From Brevibacterium linens ATCC 9172 (GTDB taxonomy: Bacteria > Actinomycetota > Actinomycetes > Actinomycetales > Brevibacteriaceae): DNA of 64,000 bases. The stretch lies in NCBI RefSeq assembly GCF_900169165.1, contig NZ_FXYY01000001.1, positions 186,001 to 250,000 on the forward strand, in the 5' to 3' direction. The notes under the pieces were generated by a model. It did no database searches. It was not told where the DNA came from and saw only the letters and a program-made list of their open reading frames with translations. Made by a program: the position numbers and the translations under genes. Below are positions 55,571 to 63,600 of the stretch, piece by piece. The stretch's first letter is position 1; each line of letters starts with the position of its first letter.

Positions 55571-57160
55571 ATGGCAGACATCGTCATCACCATCGCCGCC
55601 GCCCTCGCGCTCGGGCTGCTCGCCCATGAGCTGCGCATCCCGCCGCTCGTGGGGTTCCTCGCCGCCGGTTTCGGTCTGCACGTCTTCGGCTTCACCGCCT
55701 TCGCCGGGCTGCAGCAGATCTCCGACCTCGGCGTCGTTCTGCTCCTGTTCACCATCGGACTGAAGTTCGATCTGCGCTCCCTGCTCCAACCCGAAGCCCA
55801 CGGCACCGCTGCGCTGCACATGATCACGGTGGTCCTCCTCGGCGCCGGGACGATCGGAGCTGCCGCCGCCATCGGCCTCGTCAGCGTCGGCGGGGAAGCG
55901 GGCACCTTGGCTCTGCTCGGATTCGCCCTCTCGTTCTCCTCCACTGTGCTCGTGGTCAAAGTGCTCGAAGACCGCTCCGACGACGGGTCCTACTACGGTC
56001 AGATCGCCATCGCGATCCTCGTCCTCCAGGACCTCGCGGCGGTCGCCTTCATCTCGATCGCAGGCGAAGAGCCCCCGAGCCCGTGGGCCTTCGCCCTCGT
56101 CCTGCTCGTCCCCGCAGTCTGGGTGCTGCGACGGATCCTCGACCGCGTCGGACGCGGTGAGCTGCTCGTCCTCTTCGGCGTCGTCATGGCCCTGGGGCCC
56201 GGCTACGTCGCCTTCGAATCCGTCGGCATCCACGGCGACCTCGGAGCCTTGGTGCTCGGGCTGTCCTTCTCCACCCACCCGCGGGCCGTGGAGTTGTCGA
56301 AGTCCCTTTTCAGCGTCAAGGAGCTCTTCCTCGTCGGATTCTTCGTCGTCATCGGGCTCCACGCGGTTCCCACCTGGTCGGATCTGCTCATGGCGCTGGC
56401 CCTGTGCGTCGTCCTGCTGCCGTTCAATTTCGCGAGCTTCTACCTCATGGGACGGCTCTTCGGTCTGCGCAACCGCACCAGCGTGCGCACCAGCCTGGCT
56501 CTGAGCAACTTCTCCGAGTTCGCACTCATCGTCGTCGCCGTCGGCGTCGACAGCGGACTCTTCGAAGACAATTGGCTGACCACCATCGCCCTCGCCGTGG
56601 CCCTGGGTATGATCGGCTCCTCCCTGGCCAATGCCTACAGCCTTCCGATCGTGGCGAAGCTCGATGCGATTCTGCCGGATGAGAACGAGGCCCGGCTGCG
56701 GGCGAGTGACCGGCCGTTGGACACCGGGGACGCGGAAGTCGTCGTCCTCGGCATGGGCCGCATCGGCCGCGGGGCCTACGAGCGCTTCGTCGAACGCGGC
56801 GACCGCAGCGTCATCGGCATCGACAACGACCTCACCGTCGTCGAGGCTCTGCGCGCCGACGGGTTCACGGTGCTCGAAGGCGATGCCACCGACCACGAGT
56901 TCTGGCACCGCCTCGTCGTCGGCGGCAGCGCACACACCGTCGTTCTGGCCATGGCGCTGCACGATTCGAACACCTTCGCCCTCGAGCAGCTGCGCATCGC
57001 CGGGTTCCCCGGGACCATCGCCGCGGTTGTCCAACGCCCCGATCAGGCCGAACATTTCGTTCGTGCCGGGGTCCACGCGGTCATCAACATCTACGGCGGG
57101 TCCGGAGCCGCCGTGGCCGATGCCGCCATCGACAGTCACGAAGACGGCTGCCGGCAATGA
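55571..57160 (+). CDS. Kef/CPA2-type cation:proton antiporter with RCK domain
   Basis: A 529-residue membrane protein. Residues 1-375 hold about 12 helices of the sodium/hydrogen exchanger fold (CPA2), including LGLLAHELRIPPLVGFLAAG and LSFSSTVLVVKVLED. A TrkA-N (RCK) domain follows from about 395, with VVVLGMGRIGRGAYERFVER and GDATDHEFW, suggesting NAD(H)-gated K+ or Na+ export in exchange for protons. It ends before the TrkA-C domain seen in some relatives. ATG at 55571 has AGGAGG upstream. Confidence 0.92.
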   Translation: MADIVITIAAALALGLLAHELRIPPLVGFLAAGFGLHVFGFTAFAGLQQISDLGVVLLLFTIGLKFDLRSLLQPEAHGTAALHMITVVLLGAGTIGAAAAIGLVSVGGEAGTLALLGFALSFSSTVLVVKVLEDRSDDGSYYGQIAIAILVLQDLAAVAFISIAGEEPPSPWAFALVLLVPAVWVLRRILDRVGRGELLVLFGVVMALGPGYVAFESVGIHGDLGALVLGLSFSTHPRAVELSKSLFSVKELFLVGFFVVIGLHAVPTWSDLLMALALCVVLLPFNFASFYLMGRLFGLRNRTSVRTSLALSNFSEFALIVVAVGVDSGLFEDNWLTTIALAVALGMIGSSLANAYSLPIVAKLDAILPDENEARLRASDRPLDTGDAEVVVLGMGRIGRGAYERFVERGDRSVIGIDNDLTVVEALRADGFTVLEGDATDHEFWHRLVVGGSAHTVVLAMALHDSNTFALEQLRIAGFPGTIAAVVQRPDQAEHFVRAGVHAVINIYGGSGAAVADAAIDSHEDGCRQ

Positions 57161-57265
57161 CCGCAGTGAGCACCGACCGCCCGTTCAGCCGGACCAGATC
57201 GCCGGAATCAGTCCGATCGTCGGAATCAGTCGGGAAGATCACAGACGCGAGCGCGCCGATCCGCT

Positions 57266-57295
57266 TTGCGACACTCGGCCTGCACCCGCTAAGAT
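57266..57295 (+). promoter_or_regulatory. Promoter of rpsD
   Basis: TTGCGA (57266-57271), an 18-nt spacer and TAAGAT (57290-57295). Transcription would start about 57302. Confidence 0.65.
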
Positions 57296-57301
57296 TGACA
57301 G

Positions 57302-57449
57302 CTGTTGTGCCTGCACGCTAAAGGCGGTCGGTGCGAGCGGATCTCGACGCTCAATCCCTCTTTCCCATCCGGGGAAACAACAGTCGCGTTTCGGGGCGAG
57401 AACCCTGCCGGGCCCATCGTGACAGAACTCATTGATGAAAGGTAATACA
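57302..57449 (+). promoter_or_regulatory. Candidate regulatory leader of rpsD
   Basis: About 148 nt lie between the promoter and the start codon, long for this window. It contains a G/C-rich middle able to pair (GCGAGCGGAT... and ATCCGGGG...) and no ORF I can support. S4 represses its own operon in other bacteria by binding the leader, so this could be an autoregulatory site; I cannot assign it to a known leader class. Confidence 0.35.
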
Positions 57450-58076
57450 GTGCCAGCACCAGCACGTAATCGCCGCATGACGCGCCTCTCGCGCGCCCTC
57501 GGCATTGCTCTGACACCCAAGGCCGAGAAGTACTTCGAGCGTCGCCCGTACCCTCCAGGTGAGCACGGTCGCGCCCGTCGTCGCAACGACAGCGACTACT
57601 CGGTCCGCCTCAAGGAGAAGCAGCGTCTGCGCGCGCAGTACGGCATCCGCGAGGCCCAGATGCTCAAGACCTACAAGGAAGCCAACCGTCTGCCCGGTCT
57701 GACCGGTGAGACGATGGTCGAGCTCCTCGAATCGCGCCTCGACGCCCTCGTCCTGCGTTCGGGCTTCGCCCGCACCATGGCCCAGGCCCGTCAGTTCGTC
57801 GTCCACCGTCACATCACTGTCGACGGACAGCGCGTGGACCGTCCCTCCTTCCGCGTGAAGGAAGGCCAGACCATCCAGGTGCACGAGCGTTCGGCTTCGA
57901 TGGATCCGTTCCAGGTCGCCGCCGCCGGTGGTCACAAGGACGTCCTGCCCGCAACGCCGGGCTACCTCAACGTGAACCTCGAGGGCCTGCAGGCAACCCT
58001 GCTGCGCACCCCGAAGCGCGAAGAGGTGCCGATCACCTGTGACGTGCAGCTCGTCGTCGAGTTCTACTCGCGCTGA
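57450..58076 (+). CDS. rpsD: 30S ribosomal protein S4
   Basis: A 208-residue primary 16S rRNA-binding protein. After a basic N-terminus (RNRRMTRLSRALGIALTPKAEKYFERRPYPPG) it has the S4 domain with LDALVLRSGFARTMAQARQFVVHRHITVDG. The long form without the zinc-binding N-terminal cysteines is seen. GTG at 57450 follows GAAAGG; ATG codons at 57432/57435 would add six residues and lie before the binding site. It stands alone, away from the rpsM-rpsK cluster, as in other Micrococcales-type genomes. Confidence 0.96.
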   Translation: MPAPARNRRMTRLSRALGIALTPKAEKYFERRPYPPGEHGRARRRNDSDYSVRLKEKQRLRAQYGIREAQMLKTYKEANRLPGLTGETMVELLESRLDALVLRSGFARTMAQARQFVVHRHITVDGQRVDRPSFRVKEGQTIQVHERSASMDPFQVAAAGGHKDVLPATPGYLNVNLEGLQATLLRTPKREEVPITCDVQLVVEFYSR

Positions 58077-58106
58077 TCTGCTGAACACAGCGCACCGCGC
58101 CGCCGC

Positions 58107-58138
58107 GACTGCCCGGGACCGCACGGTTCCGGGCAGTC
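58107..58138 (+). terminator. rpsD terminator
   Basis: A 14-bp stem (58107-58120 with 58125-58138, one G-U pair) and GCAC loop, 30 nt after the rpsD stop. It is followed by GTGTATTCACG, much as the tRNA terminator at 31.6 kb is followed by GTGCATTCACG. Confidence 0.85.
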
Positions 58139-58143
58139 GTGTA

Positions 58144-58308
58144 TTCACGGCACGCCGCGCCCGCTGATTTGGCTGCGGCCCAGTTTGAGGTGAGCAGCCC
58201 AGTTTCAAACATGGGCTATTCATTCTCAAATGGGCTATTCAGCCGAAAGGCGCCGAAGCGGAATGAGGGCGGTGCAGTCCGGGACCGGATTTCACGGCAC
58301 GCCGCGCC
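58144..58308. repeat. 18-nt direct repeats flanking the palindromic element
   Basis: TTCACGGCACGCCGCGCC occurs exactly at 58144-58161 and 58291-58308, 147 nt apart, on either side of the dispersed palindromic repeat. This 353-base gene-free stretch between rpsD and alaS holds the rpsD terminator, these repeats, the palindromic element and a possible alaS -10 (TAAACT, 58334-58339). Confidence 0.8.
58171..58254 (-). repeat. Dispersed palindromic repeat, copy 2
   Basis: Read on the minus strand it matches copy 1 (31653-31733) across the whole length: GGCGCCTTTCG, two AATAGCCCAT-type units, the core AGCCCATGTTTGAAAC, TGGGCT, then CTCAAACTGGGC. Outer and inner arms pair, giving a nested hairpin. 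Confidence 0.8.
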
Positions 58309-58429
58309 ACATCGCATATTGCGATCGACCCATTAAACTAGTCCCTGTTAAGTGCGGGTACGCACGAGTAAGTGTCGCGTCGGGCTCATCCGCCCGGCGA
58401 TGCACAGGCAATACGCGAAAGGCCTTGGA

Positions 58430-61084
58430 TTGAAGACGGCAGAGATCAAACAACGCTGGTTGGACTACTTCGAAGCGAACGGGCACACCGTGGTCCCCTC
58501 GGCGTCGGTGATCAGCTCCGATCCGTCCATCCTGTTCAATATCGCGGGAATGGTCCAGTTCATCCCGTACCTCACCGGTCGTGAGCCTGCCCCGTTCAAC
58601 CGGGCCACCAGCGTGCAGAAGTGTGTGCGCACCGGAGACATCGAAGAGGTCGGCAAGACGACCCGCCACGGCACCTTCTTCCAGATGAACGGCAACTTCT
58701 CCTTCGGCGACTACTTCAAGCGCGACGCCATCAAGTTCGCCTGGGGACTGCTGACGACCCCCGTCGCCGAGGGCGGGCTCGGCTTCGACCCGGAGCTGCT
58801 GTGGGCGACGGTGCACGAGGACGATGCAGAGACCATCGACATGTGGCTGGAGGAGACCTCCGTTCCCCGTGAGCGCATCCAGCTGCGCGACAACGAAGAC
58901 AACTTCTGGCACACCGGCCAGCCCGGCCCCGGCGGCTACTGCTCCGAGATCTACTTCGACCGCGGCCCCGCCTACGGTGTCGACGGCGGACCCGTAGCCG
59001 ACGAGGACCGCTACATCGAGATCTGGAACCTCGTGTTCATGGAGTTCGAACTCTCCGAGGTCCGTTCGAAGGTCGACTTCGACATCGCCGGCGACCTGCC
59101 TGCGAAGAACATCGACACCGGTATGGGACTCGAACGTGTCGCTTTCCTGCTCCAGGGCGTGGAGAACATGTACGAGATCGACGAGGTCTTCCCCGTCATC
59201 GAGGCCGCCAGCCGCCTGGCCGGGCGCAGCTATGGCGAGGACGAGCACGCCGATGTGCAGCTGCGCGTCGTCGCCGACCACGTCCGTTCGGCCCTGATCA
59301 TCATCGGCGACGGAGTCCGTCCCGGCAATGAGGGCCGCGGCTACATCCTCCGCCGGCTGCTGCGCCGCGCCGTGCGCGCCATGCGTCTGCTCGGCGTCAA
59401 GGAAGAAGTCCTGCCCGAGCTGCTGCCCGTGTCCATGCAGGCCATGAAGCTGTCCTACCCGGAGCTCGAAACCGACTTCGACCGGATCTCCCGGGTCGCC
59501 TTCGCCGAGGAGAAGGCGTTCCTGCGGACCCTCGAATCCGGCACCCAGCTGTTCGCCAATGCCGCACAGTCCCTGGGCGGTGGAGACAAGACCATCAGCG
59601 GAGACATCGCCTTCGCCCTTCACGACACCCACGGGTTCCCCATCGACCTCACCCTCGAAATGGCGTCCGAAGCCGGACTCAACGTCGACGAAGCCGGGTT
59701 CCGCGAACTGATGAGTGAGCAGCGCACCCGCGCCAAGGCCGATGCCAAGGCGAAGAAGGGCGGCGGCCACACCGACCTGTCGGCCTATTCGGCACTGCTC
59801 GACGAAGGCGCCAGCGAATTCGTCGGCTACGACCGTCTCGAAGCCGACTCCCGTGTGCGCGGCATCGTTGTCGACGGAGTCGCCGCCGAGGTGCTCACCA
59901 CAGGCCAGAGCGGTGACGTCGTTCTCGACCTGACGCCCTTCTACGCCGAGGCCGGCGGCCAGCGCGCCGACGTCGGACTCATCTCCGGCCACGGCTTCAC
60001 CGCGCGGGTCAGCGATGTGCAGAACCCGGTCAAGGGACTGCCGGCTCACCGGGTCGAGGTCATCGACGGAGAACTGCGCGTCGGCGACGAGGTGCTCGCC
60101 GCCGTCGACCACGACCACCGCTTCCAGGGTGCCCAGGCCCACACCGCCACTCACCTCGTCCACGCCGCGCTGCGCGAGATCCTCGGCAGCCATGCCGTGC
60201 AGGCCGGTTCGCTCAACCAGCCCGGCTACATGCGCTTCGACTACTCGTTCCCCGAAGCCCCGAGCACGCAGATGCGGTCCGAGATCGAAGAGGTGGCGAA
60301 CCTTGCGGTGCGCTCGAACTACGACGTCGGCACCGAATACATGTCCTTCGACGATGCGAAGAAGTCCGGTGCCATGGCGCTCTTCGGCGAGAAGTACCCG
60401 AACGTCGTGCGCGTCGTCGACATCGGCGGGCCGTTCTCGCGCGAACTCTGCGGCGGCACCCACGTCGGAGCCTCCGCCGAGGTCGGCCCGATCTCCGTGC
60501 TCTCCGAAGCCTCCGTCGGCTCCGGAGTCCGACGCATCGAAGCCGCCGTCGGCATGGACGCCTTCCGGTCCCTGGCCGCCGAGCGGACCATCGTGTCCTC
60601 CCTGTCGGAGATGCTCAAGGTCCCCGGCACCGACGTCACCGCGCGCGTGTCCGACCTGATGAGCCGGCTCAAGGACGCAGAGAAGGAGATCGCCCGGCTC
60701 AACGCCCAACAGCTGCTCGCCTCTTCGGGCAAGTTCCTCGACGAGGCACAGACCGTGGGCCGGACGCTCTTCGTCCAGGCCGAACTCGGCGATATCGCCA
60801 ATGCCGGAGACATCCGCACACTGGTCACCGACCTGCGCAACCGGGTCGCCGACCGTCAGGCCGTGATCGTCGGCATCGGCGTCAGCAGCGGCAAGCCCGT
60901 CGTCGTCATCGCCACCACCGAGGCGGCCCGCGCCGCCGGCCTGCAGGCCGGCAGACTCGTGTCTCTGGCCTGCGGTGAACTCGGCGGCGGAGGCGGCGGC
61001 AAGCCCGACCTCGCCCAGGGCGGCGGCAGCAACCCCGCGGCGATCCCGTCGGCCATCGCGGCGGTCAAGGCAGCCATCCAGTGA
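58430..61084 (+). CDS. alaS: Alanyl-tRNA synthetase
   Basis: An 884-residue class II synthetase (E. coli 876). Domains in order: catalytic core with FANGHTVVPSASVI-type start and HGTFFQMNGNFSFGDYFK; a helical tRNA-binding part; the editing domain with HTATHLVHAAL and CGGTHV zinc/editing ligands; and a C-terminal DHHA1-like C-Ala domain rich in glycine (GGGGGGKPDLAQGGG). TTG at 58430 was chosen because GAAAGG lies 7 nt upstream and the protein begins MKTAEIKQRW as relatives do. GTG of ruvX overlaps the stop. Confidence 0.97.
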   Translation: MKTAEIKQRWLDYFEANGHTVVPSASVISSDPSILFNIAGMVQFIPYLTGREPAPFNRATSVQKCVRTGDIEEVGKTTRHGTFFQMNGNFSFGDYFKRDAIKFAWGLLTTPVAEGGLGFDPELLWATVHEDDAETIDMWLEETSVPRERIQLRDNEDNFWHTGQPGPGGYCSEIYFDRGPAYGVDGGPVADEDRYIEIWNLVFMEFELSEVRSKVDFDIAGDLPAKNIDTGMGLERVAFLLQGVENMYEIDEVFPVIEAASRLAGRSYGEDEHADVQLRVVADHVRSALIIIGDGVRPGNEGRGYILRRLLRRAVRAMRLLGVKEEVLPELLPVSMQAMKLSYPELETDFDRISRVAFAEEKAFLRTLESGTQLFANAAQSLGGGDKTISGDIAFALHDTHGFPIDLTLEMASEAGLNVDEAGFRELMSEQRTRAKADAKAKKGGGHTDLSAYSALLDEGASEFVGYDRLEADSRVRGIVVDGVAAEVLTTGQSGDVVLDLTPFYAEAGGQRADVGLISGHGFTARVSDVQNPVKGLPAHRVEVIDGELRVGDEVLAAVDHDHRFQGAQAHTATHLVHAALREILGSHAVQAGSLNQPGYMRFDYSFPEAPSTQMRSEIEEVANLAVRSNYDVGTEYMSFDDAKKSGAMALFGEKYPNVVRVVDIGGPFSRELCGGTHVGASAEVGPISVLSEASVGSGVRRIEAAVGMDAFRSLAAERTIVSSLSEMLKVPGTDVTARVSDLMSRLKDAEKEIARLNAQQLLASSGKFLDEAQTVGRTLFVQAELGDIANAGDIRTLVTDLRNRVADRQAVIVGIGVSSGKPVVVIATTEAARAAGLQAGRLVSLACGELGGGGGGKPDLAQGGGSNPAAIPSAIAAVKAAIQ

Positions 61085-61557
61085 GTTTCCGACGAGGTCG
61101 CCGGCTGGGTCTCGACATCGGTTCCGTGCGGATCGGCGTCGCCTCCTGCGACCCCGACGGGATCCTGGCCACGCCGCTGACCGTCGTCCGACGCAGCGAC
61201 GAACCGGCGGCGCTGGGTCAGCTGCGTGCCATCGTCGACGAATACGAACCCATCGAACTTCTGGTGGGGGACCCGAAATCCCTCGACGGCGCCGCCCGGG
61301 CCGCAGCCGCCTCGGCGTTGGAGTTCGCCCGTCGGGTCGCCGGGGCCACCGGCACTCCTGTCCGGCTCGTCGATGAGCGCTTCACCACGGTCGAAGCCCA
61401 CCACGCCCTCGCCGCGGCCGGGAAGTCATCACGCCAGCGACGCGAGATCGTCGACGCCCAGGCCGCCGTGATCATCCTCCAGAACGCCCTCGAGTACGAA
61501 CACAACACCGGTGTTCCCGCCGGCCGTGAGATGCCCGACGAGGAGTACGACGTATGA
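61081..61557 (+). CDS. ruvX: RuvX/YqgF-family RNase H-fold nuclease
   Basis: A 158-residue protein with a RuvC-like RNase H fold: RLGLDIGSVRIGVASCDPDG (first catalytic Asp), LLVGDPKSLDGAA, LVDERFTTVEA and the late VDAQAAVIILQNAL Asp. YqgF processes the 5' end of 16S rRNA in E. coli and was first proposed as a junction resolvase. GTG at 61081 overlaps the alaS stop; its TGA overlaps the mltG ATG. The alaS-ruvX-mltG-aroE order is conserved in actinobacteria. Confidence 0.94.
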   Translation: MSFRRGRRLGLDIGSVRIGVASCDPDGILATPLTVVRRSDEPAALGQLRAIVDEYEPIELLVGDPKSLDGAARAAAASALEFARRVAGATGTPVRLVDERFTTVEAHHALAAAGKSSRQRREIVDAQAAVIILQNALEYEHNTGVPAGREMPDEEYDV

Positions 61558-62690
61558 GCCCCATCACCGAAGAGTTCTCGTCCGACGAAGGACTGACCCG
61601 CGCGGAAGTCCGCGCGAAGAAGCGGCGCAGAATGCTGCGTCGGCGGCGGACGACGACGATCGTGATCATCTGCATCCTCGTCTTCGGCATCGGAGGATTC
61701 TTCGGTGTGCGCGCGGCCGGGGGAGTCGTCGACGACCTGTTCGGCCCCAAGGGCGACTACGAGGGTCAGGGCACGAACGAGGTCTCGATCGAGATCGCTC
61801 CCGGCTCCTCCGCCCGCACCGTGGCCAACCAGCTCGTCGAAGCCGGGGTGATCATGAATTCCAAACCCTTCCTCGACGAGATCGAACGCCGTGAGGCGAC
61901 CATCCAGGCAGGAACCTGGACGATGCGGGAGAAGATGAGTTCGGAGGCCGCGGTCGAAGCGCTCATCAACCCCATAGCCCCGCCGAAGATCACGGTCGCC
62001 GAAGGCAAACAGGTCGAAGAGATCAAGGCGATCATGATCGAGTCGGGGATGGACGCCGATGAGGTCGACAAAGCCGTCGACGACAAGACCCCGAAGGAAT
62101 ACGGACTCGATATCGAGGCCCCGAGCCTCGAAGGCTACCTGTACCCGGCGACGTACGACCTGAACAAGCAGAAGACCGCCGAGGACATCGTCCAGGAGAT
62201 GGTCGACAAGACCGAGACCGAACTCGACGAACTGGGAATCGAGGGCAAGGACGCCAACCGCATCCTCACCCTGGCCAGCCTCGTGGAGAAGGAATCCCCG
62301 GGAGATCCCGAGGTGCGATCGAAGGTGGCCAGGACCTTCCTCAACCGCATCTCCGAGAAATCGAAGACCGGGGGGCTGCTCCAATCGGATGCGACCGTGG
62401 CCTATATCCACGGCGCCCGCTCCGACCTGACGACGACGGAGGAGGAACGCCAGTCGGACTCGCCGTACAACACGTACAAGAAGAAGGGCCTGCCTCCCGG
62501 GCCCATCAACTCGCCGAGCCAGGGAGCGGTCGAAGCTGCGCTCGAACCCGCCGACGGCGATTGGCAGTTCTTCGTCGCGACGAATCCGGACACGGGGGAG
62601 ACGAAGTTCGCCGACAACTACGAGGATCACAAGAAGAACGTCGAGATCTACCGCAAATGGCTGCGCGAGCACAGGAAGGACAACGGATAG
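61554..62690 (+). CDS. mltG: Endolytic murein transglycosylase MltG
   Basis: A 378-residue membrane-anchored protein. A basic cytoplasmic N-terminus (AKKRRRMLRRRRTT) precedes one helix (IVIICILVFGIGGFFGV, about 40-57). A LysM-like part and the YceG catalytic domain follow, with ILTLASLVEKES (catalytic Glu), GGLLQSDATVAYIHG, SPYNTYKKKGLPPGPI and FFVATNPDTGETKFADNYEDH. It cuts nascent glycan strands and sets their length. ATG at 61554 overlaps the ruvX stop. Confidence 0.95.
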   Translation: MSPITEEFSSDEGLTRAEVRAKKRRRMLRRRRTTTIVIICILVFGIGGFFGVRAAGGVVDDLFGPKGDYEGQGTNEVSIEIAPGSSARTVANQLVEAGVIMNSKPFLDEIERREATIQAGTWTMREKMSSEAAVEALINPIAPPKITVAEGKQVEEIKAIMIESGMDADEVDKAVDDKTPKEYGLDIEAPSLEGYLYPATYDLNKQKTAEDIVQEMVDKTETELDELGIEGKDANRILTLASLVEKESPGDPEVRSKVARTFLNRISEKSKTGGLLQSDATVAYIHGARSDLTTTEEERQSDSPYNTYKKKGLPPGPINSPSQGAVEAALEPADGDWQFFVATNPDTGETKFADNYEDHKKNVEIYRKWLREHRKDNG

Positions 62691-62693
62691 CCG

Positions 62694-63587
62694 GTGAGGA
62701 TCCTCGCCGCAGTGCTCGGTTCGCCGATCGCCCATTCGAAGTCCCCGCTGCTCCACCGTGCCGCCTTCGCGGCGCTGAACATGGAGTCCAGCGAATACTC
62801 GCGATTCGAACTCGCAGCCGACGAGCTCGAAGGGTTCCTCGACTCCCATCCCGAGCACATCGGGTTCTCGCTGACGATGCCGTTGAAGGACCGTCTCGTC
62901 ACACTCGCCGCCGTTCGCGGATGGGACATCGACGAAACGGCGGCACTGACAGCGGCCGGCAACACCCTCATCCGGCGCAGCAACCGGGTGCAGGTGGCGA
63001 ACACCGACGTGCGCGGCATCGTGCGGGCGCTCTCTGCGCACAGAGACGGCGGAGCTGACAGTGCGGGAGCCGGTCGGGCGACGATCCTCGGCGCCGGGGC
63101 CACGGCCGCCTCGGCGCTCGTGGCCTGCCGCGACCTCGGGATCGCACACGTGGACTTCCGCGTCCGCAACCCGGACCGTGCCCGGCGGGTCCTCGATCTG
63201 GCCGAACGGATCGGACTGACCGCCTCGGTGGGGGATCTGAGCCGGATCGGTCCCTCGGCGATCGTCATCTCCACCCTGCCCGCCGAGGCGGCTCCCGACC
63301 CGGTCTGGGATGATGCCTTCGCCCCCGGTGCCATCGCCCTCGACGTCGCCTACGCCGCCGATTCGACGTTCCTCGCCGCGGCCGCCGCGCACGGCCTGCG
63401 CCCCGTCGCCGGAACCGCCATGCTCGTCGAACAGGCGGTCGCCCAGTTCGAGATGTTCCTCGCAGCGGCCAGGGCCGATGACGCATCGACGTCGGACAAC
63501 CTGCCGGCGGCAGACGACCTGACTGCGCGGGTCGCGTCGGCCATGTACGCAGCACTCGAGAGCCCACCCGCCCGGGTCCGGGACTGA
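62694..63587 (+). CDS. aroE: Shikimate dehydrogenase
   Basis: A 297-residue enzyme reducing 3-dehydroshikimate in aromatic amino acid synthesis. The substrate domain has GSPIAHSKSPLLHRAAF and GFSLTMPLKDRLV with the catalytic Lys; AAGNTLIRR and NTDVRGIV follow. The NADP domain has ATILGAGATAASALVACRDLG, and the late AYAADSTFL replaces the usual VYNPxxT segment. GTG at 62694 lies 3 nt after the mltG stop, with AGGAAGGA upstream. An insertion of acidic/Ala residues near 255-275 is unremarkable. Confidence 0.93.
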   Translation: MRILAAVLGSPIAHSKSPLLHRAAFAALNMESSEYSRFELAADELEGFLDSHPEHIGFSLTMPLKDRLVTLAAVRGWDIDETAALTAAGNTLIRRSNRVQVANTDVRGIVRALSAHRDGGADSAGAGRATILGAGATAASALVACRDLGIAHVDFRVRNPDRARRVLDLAERIGLTASVGDLSRIGPSAIVISTLPAEAAPDPVWDDAFAPGAIALDVAYAADSTFLAAAAAHGLRPVAGTAMLVEQAVAQFEMFLAAARADDASTSDNLPAADDLTARVASAMYAALESPPARVRD

Positions 63588-63600
63588 ACCGGGGATCGCG

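Noticed and set aside
31648-58336. Similar peptide SPVSNMGYS in two short frames (31648-31875 minus and 58139-58336 plus)
   Set aside because: The similarity comes from the dispersed palindromic DNA repeat, not from related proteins; neither frame has a ribosome binding site.
58292-60709. 805-codon open frame antisense to alaS
   Set aside because: Shadow of alaS without start signals or recognisable motifs.
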